DNA of 64,000 nucleotides from Sarcocystis neurona (Eukaryota > Apicomplexa > Conoidasida > Eucoccidiorida > Sarcocystidae). Positions 42,101 through 51,709 of the stretch are shown one piece after another. Position 1 is the stretch's first letter; each line of letters starts with the position of its first letter. Location: the NCBI GenBank assembly GCA_000727475.1, contig KL647310.1, positions 310,001 to 374,000 on the forward strand, written 5' to 3'. A model generated the notes under the pieces. The model searched no databases, was not told where the DNA came from, and worked only from the letters and a program-made list of their open reading frames with translations. A program made the translations under genes and the position numbers.

Positions 42101-44210
42101 AGGAGGAACAGCTGCAGCAGGAGGAACAGCTGTAGCAGGAGGAGGGACAGCTGCAGCAGCAGGAACAGTTGCAGCAGCAGCAGGAGGAACAGCTGCATCA
42201 GGAGGAGGAGCAGCAGCAGGAGGAGGAGCAACTGCAGCAGCAGGAGAAGCGGCAGCAGCAGGAGCGGTGGTGGCACAGGCGCTGGACCGCTTTGCCATGC
42301 ATGGGGATGCCTGCGTGCGTAGCAGGTTGGTGCACGTGGACGCTGCTGCAACCGCCATCGCTACAGCAGAAAGAGGAGGAGGAGGAGCAGCAGGAGCAGG
42401 GGGGGGAGCGGGAGGACAGCGGGCAGCAGGAGGAGGAGGGGGATCAGCAGCAGCACTGGTAAGTGCCGCAGCAGCAGTGAAGAAGATTCTGGCTCCATTT
42501 ATTGCGTGCGCTATGAGCAGCTGCCCCGGAGAAGCCCGAGGGAAAGGAGGAGGCGGAGGAGGCCGAGGAGCCGTAACAGGGGAAGAAGAGGCAGCAGCAG
42601 CAGCAAGCCCAACACGAAGCAAAGGCAGCATGACGGCAGCAGCAGGAGGGCCAGCAGAAACAACGGCAGGTGGAGGAGGAGGTGCAGCTGCGAAGGCAGG
42701 AGGAGGAGAGAAGGAAAGTAGTAACGTGACCGAGGCAGGCGCTGTGGGTCCATTTAGTTTGCTTGTACTGCAAACGCGGCCGCAGTTGGTTGCTGCAGTG
42801 GCTTTGCCCGGGGCCCTGCATGACCAGCAGCTGCTGCTGCAGTTGCTGGCGCAGCCACCGCAGGAGCAAGCTGCTGCGCTTGAGGCCTGGTCTGTAGCTC
42901 TCGAGAAGTACCTCCTTGACTGGGGCTTCCGCATGCAGCAGGGCACTGGCAGGCACATGTTCGCTGTTGCAGCAGAGAAACCTTCTGCTGGCGGTGCTGC
43001 GTTTTCATCAGCAGGAGCTTCGGGAGCGTCTGCGACGAGGGCAGCGGCCAAGGGCCCAGGTGCAGCAGCAGAAACAGCAGCAGCAGCAGCAAGCCCGACG
43101 GTGAAGGCGTCCTCGCCAGCGGCGTCGGGAGCAGCAGCAGCGCGAGCAGCAGGACCAGCTACATCGACGATGGCATCAGCAAGAGCAGCGGCACCAGCGA
43201 GAGCAGCAGCAGCAGCAGCAGGCGCGCCTGTGAAAGCGACCTCTCCAGGGGCACCAGGAGTGGCGACAGCGCAGCAAGCAGGACTAGATGCGTCGCCAGT
43301 CGCCCCGCCAAGGGCAGCAGCAGCAGCGACGCGAGGAGCAGCAGCAGGGGCAGGAGGAGCAGCAGTAGCGGGCACATCTGCGGGAGCAACGGCCGCAGCC
43401 CCGCGGACGGGCGTGCCAGCAACAGAGGCAACAACGCGGCCCCAAAAAGCCACAGCAGCAGGTCCGCGTGCAGGGACAGTAGCCGCCTCACAGACGGCTA
43501 ATGCTGGAGGTACACACGGCGCTCCTGGAGCAGCTCCACGCACAGCTGCTGCTGTAGCTGCGCCGCCCACCGCTGCAGCAGCGGCTACACATCCAGATGC
43601 AGGAGCGACAGCAACGCGAGGTCCACCTGCTCCGTCTGCGGTGGCCGCCCGACCGCAAGAAACTCACCGACCTGCCAAGCGACTGAGAGCCGGCGCTGGA
43701 GTCTCACCAGCCAGCGGGAGTGCTGCACTAGTGCCCGCTGCAGGTAAAGGAGTCACCGGCCCTCCTGCTGTGTCTCCTCTTGCGAAACTCCCAGCCGTAA
43801 GCAATGCCGCCGCTTTCCCCGCTGCTCTCGCTGCCAATCCTCCACTCGTTGGTCTTGCTTCTCGAGCCTCCTTCTCTGTTGGTGCGCGTGTTCGGCCTCC
43901 CGCTGCCGCTCCTGGCGGTGCATCGGCTGCTCCTCCGTCTGCCGCTGCTGGCTTTAATGCAGTGACTGCTGTCTCTGGTGCTGCTGCCCCTTCTCCTGCC
44001 AGTGCTGGTGTTGCTGTCGTTCCGCTTCCGGCTGGAATTGCTGCCGCTCTGCCTCCTCCTCCTCATCTTCCTCCTCCTCCCCCGACTTTGTCCCTGTTTG
44101 CTGCTGCTGCTGCTCCCGTAGCAGCAGCAGCAGGCTACAGAGCTCAGGTCCTTCGACCAGCTGCGACAGCAGGATCCAACACTGCCACGCCGCCGAATAC
44201 GCAGCTCTGA
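36189..44210 (+). CDS. Giant Gln/Ala-rich protein of unknown function
   Basis: Five exons chain in phase: 36189-36965, 37262-37600, 37856-37957, 38622-41632 and 41990-44210 (6450 nt, about 2149 residues). The ATG at 36189 follows an in-frame TAG 15 nt upstream. Donors are GTACTC, GTGCTG (weak), GTGCGT and GTAAGT. Most of the protein is Ala/Gln/Gly/Pro low-complexity. Non-repetitive islands are KDKLRKLRALKAKLKKA (exon 1), TDSAYLRRFLRRFLPSGLL and QMVLYLFPPFHVPPTNT (exon 2), YVCSFSVPSAEWWPPVDCC (exon 3), DAPMSFEELMKRKRGGK (exon 4), LQDYCRMLAARERVLSPLQS and ALEAWSVALEKYLLDWGF (exon 5). No domain recognised. The Gln-rich make-up resembles transcription or RNA-regulatory proteins, which is only a guess. 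The weakest join is exon 2 to exon 3. Confidence 0.6.
38285..38530. repeat. TATATA island in intron of the giant gene
   Basis: TACATACATATATA-type simple sequence between the exons ending at 37957 and starting at 38622. A CTG-rich block (37970-38280) precedes it. Confidence 0.65.
38640..41620 (+). repeat. CAG/GCA/GGA arrays in exon 4 of the giant gene
   Basis: Imperfect trinucleotide runs code for Gln, Ala and Gly tracts. At 41169-41218 a CAGCAGCGGCAGGCCGTTCC phrase is duplicated directly (QQRQAVP twice), a recent local expansion. Confidence 0.75.
41640..41885. repeat. TATATG/CACACA island filling an intron
   Basis: Most of the 357-bp intron 41633-41989 is TATACATATATATG and GTGTATACAC simple sequence, leaving only short ordinary sequence next to each splice site. 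Confidence 0.7.
42080..42265 (+). repeat. GGAGGAACAGCTGCAGCA minisatellite in exon 5
   Basis: Imperfect 18-27 bp units of GCAGGAGGAGGAACAGCT type. The frame used reads Gly/Thr/Ala repeats (GTAAAGG). Another + frame reads QEEEQLQQEEQL, and the minus strand reads Pro/Ala. Copy number and exact period vary. Confidence 0.6.
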
Positions 44211-44550
44211 GACATGTGGGGCGAGAGCAGCTGCTGCTGCTTTGATGATAGAAGCATCGTGCGCCTTTATCGAGGTGTCATACAACCACACAAACTTGAA
44301 GTAATATACATAATCTGGGGGACAAAGTGTGTAGGCGTGTGCATTACTTGTGTTAAGGTATGTTGCTATATATCTACACTCCTTACGAGCACATTCGTAG
44401 TGTCACTAAAACGTTAGCCTACAAGCGTAAGCGCTCGTGTTTGATGCCGACACGTGCGTCTCGACCTTTGTGCTTTTCCTTCTACATGTACGCGTCTGCA
44501 CGCAGGCGTGTGTGTACGTGTGTCTATACAGGTCTATTTTCGCTAATGTA

Positions 44551-44592
44551 CACATACGCCTGTGGAAGTGCACATACGCCTGTGGAAGTGCA
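44551..44592. repeat. 20-bp tandem duplication
   Basis: The phrase ACACATACGCCTGTGGAAGT, or GCACATACGCCTGTGGAAGT, occurs twice back to back with one base difference. It lies just downstream of the minus-strand gene at 44619-45634. Confidence 0.75.
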
Positions 44593-44618
44593 CACGGTGA
44601 CACATGTATCTAAAATAC

Positions 44619-45634
44619 GTGTTCGTTGAGTTTGTTGCTGTACGACAGTTCCGTAGGACCTTTATGGGAAGGATGGGGCGTCGTCGTAGTCGAGGGGAGA
44701 ACGCATACGACAAAGATTCCTCGCGTTGGTGAAGCTGAGCAATGACGTGCTCAGGGAATTTGTCTTTCTTAGCGACGTCAATATTTTCGTTAATCTTTGC
44801 GTTCGTGCTTTTTCTCTCTTGGCCGAAGTGTCTCACTTCTTCGGGCCGCTGCTTGAAGTCTAAAAATGGGTACGAGCGCATCTGCAGCAACAAGGGATGC
44901 CAACGCTTAAACAAGTCCACAACCGCGACGAGGGTTTCTCTTTGTTCTCTCAGCTCTCCTGCGGCTGGAGTGTCGATGGGCGCCGGAGCGCGGCTGCTTC
45001 TGATGCGGTTGTACTCCTGCTCTTGCTGCTGAGGTCGCGCTGCTGGACATGCTGCTTTGGGAGCTTGTTTTTGCCAGGAGTAATTGCTGGTGTGGCTGGT
45101 AGATGTGCTGCTGCCCGTGAGCCGCAGCGCTCTCGCCGGTGCGACTCCATCCCGCGTTGCAGAGGGATTGAAGAGGGTACTACCGACACGTTCTTGTTAT
45201 ATGCGAAGTTTCAACACAGCTCGGAGCGTGTACGCAGCAGCGGTAGCGACTCGACTGGTGCTTATGCATGCGGGGCTGCTCCGTCCTCGAGGTGCGAACT
45301 TCCGTCGGTACTGCCTCGCAGCTGTTGCCAGAGTGCTGCTGTGCTGCTGTCTCAGTGCTACCAATTGCCGCTTCTAATTCCACGCAAATATAGTAGTTGC
45401 TTCAAAACGGTGCTGCGCCGCCGCAAGAGGTGCGACGGGCGCTAACTATAGCGGCTCGTACGCTATGGTTGCTTCTAATGATCAGGGTTGCGCTGCACCG
45501 TAAACACTCTTTTCATGTGTATTCGCGCCACGAACTTCACGCGGGGCACTATTAAAACGACGCTCCAGGTAGCACCCAAGCAAGCACCACCGGAGGGGAG
45601 CTGTTAGCGTCTGAAGAGCCGCACTTCTAATCAT
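44619..45634 (-). CDS. Unknown protein, probably mitochondrial, with an in-frame TAA
   Basis: Proposed exon 1 (45634-45536) starts MIRSAALQTLTAPLRW and continues with Arg, Ser and Leu but no acids, like a mitochondrial presequence. Exon 2 (45373-44619), after a ggaattag acceptor, begins KRQLVALRQQHSSTLATAAR. It later has GSTLFNPSATRDGVAPARAL, QETL-type helices, DLFKRWHPLLLQMRSYPFLD, FKQRPEEVRHFGQERKSTN and KDKFPEHVIAQLHQREESL. One TAA (45199-45197) interrupts this otherwise open 251-codon frame, after LRAVLKLRI and before QERVGSTLF. No CAG array explains the openness. The 3' end is unresolved. A GTATTT donor at 44618 joined to a cccccag acceptor at 44315 gives a short hydrophobic tail, and another frame there reads VYYFKFVWLYDTSIKAHDAS. 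The exon 1 donor (GTTCGT) is weak. Family not recognised. Confidence 0.55.
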
Positions 45635-45932
45635 TGAAAGAGTAGTGATAGTTGTACCCAGCTGCCAGTGCGCTGCAGTCGCCGCAGAGTTTTCCAACAA
45701 TGCCGAGCACTCCATGACGTTACATACAGGAAACTCGTTCGCACATCTGCGGATGGTGGAGACCAAAAGCTGGCGCTTGGCTCGACCTTCAGGAGGTGCT
45801 GCTGTTGCTGATGGCTCTTGTGTGAGCTGAGCTGTTCACGACATTCACGGGGAGTCTCTGTGTGTTCTAAATCTTACCGCACAATAGGAGGATCCATGAG
45901 TATCTAGCCGATAAGCAGTTCTTGCCAACACC

Positions 45933-46160
45933 TTGTGTGGACAAGAAGCTTCTCTTCGTCGTTGGCTCAAGAAGTCGAGACGGTACAAAAACCATGATAC
46001 TGATGTTCTCAACAGATACACAAGCAGATGTGTCACTCACAGTTCGTTATTCAAACATGCCAAGAAAATGGAGGAGCTACACACGCACAGGAGGATGAAG
46101 GTGTGCGTGATACACCTAAGCAATGAAAATGTGGTAGTGCGCGCCTACAAGACGAAGTAG
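45933..46160 (+). CDS. Hypothetical small basic frame
   Basis: A 75-codon + frame in repeat-poor sequence, Lys/Arg/His-rich (SLRRWLKKSRRYKNHDTDVL and VCVIHLSNENVVVRAYKTK). It is protein-like but short, without domain or splice support. A second + frame over the same bases is also open. Confidence 0.2.
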   Translation: MCGQEASLRRWLKKSRRYKNHDTDVLNRYTSRCVTHSSLFKHAKKMEELHTHRRMKVCVIHLSNENVVVRAYKTK

Positions 46161-46169
46161 CAGCGGAAG

Positions 46170-49100
46170 CCGTCGTCTTTCTTTTTTTGATGAAGGAAGA
46201 ACAGAGTCTGCTTGATACAGCCTAAAAGGTACAGAGGAACTCGTAGAAGCAGGACGTCGTAAGTCCTGAAGAGAGGCAAGTGAAGTAGCAGCTGATGTTG
46301 CCTTTCCAAGGAGCGGAGCCGGCCAAGTAACAAGCCGTGGACGCTAGTTTTTTAAACGATTGCAAGAAGAGCAAAAGTAGAGTAGTGCTAGCACACTACG
46401 CGTGGTTGATGTTGAGAGGGTGCAACTTAGAGATGTACCAGCAGACAGAACGGATAAAATCTGAGTGCCGAGAATATACCAGTAGTCGCAGTAGTAGTAG
46501 TGGTAACTTGTAACCACGGTGGAAAGGGAAGAACAAGCAAACGATGTGTGGCGAAGGGATCGTTTGAGCAGTCTCCTGATCCGCTGAGGAAGGAAGTGCA
46601 ACTAAAGAAAGTGATGAAGACGCTGTGAAAATTGCTAGGTAGAGAAGTACACTCAGAGAAAGCAATGCGAAGTTTTCGAAACACTGCACGAAACCAACGT
46701 ATCACAGAAAGAAATCAAAGTGCATCAAACGATTCCCAGCAAAGGACAGAAAGCCAGCACCGACGAGTAGTGTTACAGAGTGGCAAAAGGAAAAGAAGCA
46801 CAGAGGAGACTCGTAGTAAAGCTTGAGAAGCGAAAAAAGTGAGAGAAGAACTGGTCGCAAATCTGTCTCTATAACAGAGTGAAACTGCCCGTCTTCTTTT
46901 CACAGTGTCTTCCGTTCAAACACGGGACAGCGAAACAGAATGAACTAGAGTCAGACTGCAGGTTTCCCTGCAGGCGTGGTAGCGCAGTGAACCAAGGCAT
47001 CGACACGACACGCGCACACATGGGCCGATCTCCGTTTACGAGGAAGTCTCGCGGCTGTGTGTATATCTGAACAATAGCTTCAGCAGGAAACGGGCGCTGC
47101 ACTGCAGTTGAGTGAACAGAGTGGCAGCAGCCCATGTAACTCTGGCGATCGCAGGGAGCATCGTCGCAGCAGCAGCAGCACCACGTGGCGGCTGCGAGAT
47201 ACGTGACGTCGAACTAGACAACAGGCGCCCTTCTCTACTACGATGAGTTCTCAGCAGCATCACCACCTCCGTGCCCGTGGCGGCCAACGTATATAAGCGG
47301 CAGCTGTCCGTACAGGACCAGCAACAGCAGCAGGAGCAGCAGCGGTGACCTATTTGTGCCAGCAACACCAGCTGCAGCTGAGGTGACCGCTTCAGGAGCA
47401 GCGACAAGACCAAGCCTTCTGTTTCATTTGTGGACCGCAGCACAGTGAGTTCTTTACGACTTCGTGGTGCCTTAGAAGCAACAGCGAAAGTGGCGTACCC
47501 TCGTCTACAGGAGTGACAGCCGCAGTGGAGTTTACGGCGACAGCCTGCGCAGGCACTACGGGCAGCAGTAGCAGCTATCACCCCGGCAACGGCATAATTG
47601 TCCAGCAACATCAGGCGTTCCGAACAGCAGCTCCAGGTGAAAGATATTTAATTAGCGGTGCCATGTGAGGCTTACTCGTTCCGCAGCAGCAGCACTGTAA
47701 CACGCAACAGCAGCTCTAGCAACAGCATCCTACCCTCCTCTACAGCTGCAGCACCGTCCTGTCGTACCGCAGCAGTTAGGACAAGTAGTCTATCCGCAGC
47801 GTACTGGTCCATGGTGTGCTGCACCACTGACAGTCTTTCTCCTCATAGCAACAGCAGGCTGCACCTGCTTCCACTACAACCTTTCTCTTCATAGCAGCAG
47901 CAGCCTGCTTCCTCACCAGCAGCACCAGCCTTATGCACTGCTGCTTTTACTTCCGAAGCAGTTGACACCAGCTCAATCATTCTACTGGCGTGCTGTTTAA
48001 TGGTGCGACGACCTCGCTTCGCTAAGGGCAAAACATCACTATTTCAACCGCAGTTCCGGGAGCAAGCCTCCACGACAGATGCACCAGCCTCTCTCTACCT
48101 CCGCAGCTGGCACAGTCTGCGCCTCCGCCAGCAGCAACACGTATGTACAGCAAGCAGTAGCGGTTGCCTGGTCGTCGACTTTCAGCGAGGCGCTCCCGTC
48201 CTGTATTCCTGCGGTAAGTATCTTATGTCCCACGTGGTGGGAAGCAGGATACTTGTCCTGCTTCAAGAGCGGCAGTCATGCTCCAGTATATCTGAGGTGT
48301 TGTAGATGGAGTGACACCCTCAACTGTCCGTCCTTATGCTTGTTCTTCCTTCGTACGGTGTCACAAGAGCCACGTGCACATACGCCTCCTAGATATATTT
48401 TGGTATCCCCCCGTTCAAGCAGATGCCGCTGCGTATATTCTGCGTATACACAGGAGCACAAACACATATATAGGTACACGACGCGCTCGCAAGCATTTGT
48501 GTACATCCTCCTCGTGTTCGGGAACACGTTTATGCATTTACGTTCACAGGGGTAGTAGACACACACATGCATATCCACAACGGTAGCTATCGGCACCCGG
48601 GCCGAAGTTGTTCTTCGTTGCATTTCAGCGAGGAAATCCATCTGCTGAAAAAAAGTGACGACGGCCACATACCCAGCACCCACACTTCTTGTGCACACAA
48701 CGTTTGTCTGTGCGACTACGCACGTACACATTTGTACGCACGTGTATTTCACTATATAATAGAAGTTTACACAGCAGCCTATTTAGCAGCATCTGCACGG
48801 GCATTTGCTTAGGTGAGGACTGAATGATACTTCCGGTCTGCTCCGAATGATTTCAGCGTCTCCTGCGCAGCTGCTCCGGATCCGCATGGTGTGTGGCTGC
48901 TGCTGCCGCGCCGAGATCCTCCATCAGGACATTTCAGCGGCCGCAGACACACAAACACTTTAGCAGCAGTAGCATCAGCCGGAAAAAAAAAGAACAGCAA
49001 CGCAGAAGTGGCAGGCACACGTAGGAACACCGGCAGAAGTGTCACGCGGGCAGTGGTGTGGCAGCGGCAGGGAACTGCGGGAGCTTCAGGACGTCACCGG

Positions 49101-51700
49101 CATTCACAGCGGCAGAGTGTGGGCTGGCTGCTCTCTAAAAAAAGCCATCAGCAGTTACTGAGCAGCAGTCTCCTCCCGGCTTTCTTGCTTTGGTATCTCT
49201 GCGTGTACTATTACTTGTTTGCTCTCACTCTCTTCTCACCTTTTGGCGGTGTTTAAGCTGTAAAACCGTGTGGTTACCTCTCCGGTGCTGTTTGTTACCA
49301 GTGCTGCGCGTCCGTCAGTGGTGGTAGCTCATGCACTTGCTTCTGTTGTTGTCACGGTGGCCAAGTGCTGGTGTTGTTGCTGCAGTCCTTGCTCGATTGT
49401 TGGTCGTGTTGTTGGCGCTAAACAGATCATCCACTGCACGGCTCCGGCCGAGCACATACTCAGCGGTTGCTGCTGCTGTTGCTGGTGCGAGTGCTGCTGT
49501 TGCTGTTGATGCAGGTGCCAGTGCTGCTACCGTCGTTGCAGGTGGCGCTACCGCCGGTATTGCCACGGTGTTCCGCACCGCCTGCCCTGGCCGCTGCTCG
49601 TTTTTTGCGGCTGTTCCTGCTGCCGCTGTGCCGCTTCCTTCGACTCCCGCTGGTACGTGGTTGTGCATAGTGCTGCCACCGAGCTGACGCTTTGTGGCCG
49701 TAGCTGCGGTTCGGCTGGCTGCTTCTCTGTTGCCGCTGCCACTGCTGCTTCTCCCGCTGTGCTACTCTGTGTCCACGCTGCTGCCAATAGTAGTACGACG
49801 TCCACGCGGCTGTTGCTGTTGGTGTAGTACCAGCTGCTGTTGATACTGTTGCGGGTCCCCCTGCACTGCGCCTGCGTTGCGGCTGCCTCTGCAGCTGCTC
49901 GTGCCGTTGCTGTTGTACTATTGCAGCAGCGCACTGCTGTCATATACTACTGCTGCTGCCACTGCTGCTGCCTCTGCTGCCGCTGCTGCTGCCGTTGCTG
50001 CTGCTGTTCCCAGCTGCGTGCGTGCACTGTGAAACTTGCTGACGCTGAGGTTCACTGGCGAAAACTTATTCTTCGTTACTCTCTATCCTCCCTCATCACC
50101 TTCTTACCTCGTCTTCTTCGTCTCCTGTGCGGACCGCCGATTCCCATTGTCATTCTTAACCGCAGCAGAAGGAGCACCCACGTCGTGTTGCCGGGCTGCT
50201 GCGAGTGTCCCCCCTCCTCCCTCCGCGGTCGGTTTACGTGGTATATAGGTAGCCTTGTGCAGCAGCGCAGCAGCAGTCTGCGTTTGCCAGCCGAAGCAGC
50301 AGGCAGATAAATTCAAGACCAGCAGCATTCTCTTGCGGAAGTAGCTGTTGCCCTGTGTCCTCCAATTTCATTGCCTTTTCCAGCCGCCGCTGCGACGTAC
50401 TGCTGGCCCCGCCTGAGCCGCGGCCGTTGCGCGGAGTTCTTTGCTGCTGCTCCACCAGTGGCCGCAGCAACAAAAGAAGCATTTTCACAGCAACCGCAGC
50501 ACAGCGCAAGCAGCAGCGTATGCTGCAACAATACTGGGAGCTGCAGCAGCACTACAAGCGGCAGCAGGCCAGCAGCGGCGACGTCTTCCCCCCCAGGAGG
50601 CAGGAGGAGCATCAGCAGCTCCCTCTTGTCAAGCAGCGTGCAGTGACTTGTTGTCTCTGTAAATTCCAGCAGGTGCATACCCGTGCAGCAGTGGCAGTGG
50701 CGGAAGTCGCCGCAGTGGCAGCGTTGATGATTTTGACTAGCTCAACGACAGCAGCGTGACCCGCGCAGTGCCAGCAGCAGCACGACAGCCAGCAACAGCA
50801 GCAAGAGTTGCAGCAGCAGCAGCAGCATCAGTATACCAACTAGAACAGGAACGTCTGCTGCAGCAGCAGTAACACTTTCACTACCAAGAGGAGCAGCGGA
50901 GGAGTTCCAGGGGGGGTGCTGGAGGCCCACGGGCGTGAGAACCAGCAAGGAGTCGCAGTAGTAACGCAGGCAGCTGCCGCACCAACGGGAACACACTAAG
51001 CATTTCCCCCCGCAGCAGCGGCAGGAGGAGGAGCAGCAGCAGGAGGAGCAGGAGCGTATAGGGGGGACCAAGCGCAGCAGCGGCTCAGCGGGAAGACCTG
51101 GGGACTACAGGGAGAGACCGTAGAAGATTTCCTGTCTGCTGGGGCGGTACAACAGCAGGACCAGCGCCAGCAGCGACGGCGCGTCAGCAGAGGTTCCCTG
51201 GAGTCTGCCCGCGGGACGTTCTCCGTCGCAGCAGCACCAGCTGCAGCAGTAGCTGCCTTGGTGGACAGCGGGAGCAGCCGACGCTGGACCCGCGTGGCGA
51301 ACCAGCAGCACGAGTTTTCGCGTGCGCAGCAGCGTCAGTGACAGCAGTAACGTTTTAGCGTGGGCGTCCCCAGCAGCAGAGTAACCGCCGCCCCTGGGCT
51401 TGCGCGCTGCAGTTTTCAGCAGGAGCAGCACGAGCAGCACTCTCCACTAGTTCTTCTTTCCCGTTCCCCTGCAGTTCACACAACGGCACTCGTGGACACG
51501 TTTCTCTGTGCGTTGCGCCGTGCGTCTGTCGCTCTCCCCTGTTGCAGCGGCCCCACCTGTCTACGAGCAGCAGACATATCTTTGTGTGTGGCCCTGTGCT
51601 GCGTCTTCCCTTCGTCGCGGCGTCCCCTTCGTCGTTCCTCACGTCTCCACCGCATCTGTGTGCATTCTGTTGGCCAGGCTGGGCGTCGTGAGTGCGTCTC
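46170..51700. other. Long intergenic region with degenerate CAG/CTG tracts
   Basis: About 46170-47050 is repeat-poor with no convincing frame. From 47100 on there are imperfect CAG runs (47130-47960, 50440-51340) and CTG runs (49280-50010), broken by stops in all likely frames. A minus frame of 191 codons (47036-47611) and + frames at 47658-48305 have no recognisable domain and are partly repeat-driven. The last few hundred bases before 51710 should contain the transportin promoter and 5' UTR. No core element is identifiable. Confidence 0.5.
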
Positions 51701-51709
51701 GTCTCGAGG

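Noticed and set aside
42056..43570. 504-codon Ala/Pro-rich minus frame
   Set aside because: Exact antisense of a GCA/CAG exon. Its openness follows from the repeat and it has no non-repetitive island.
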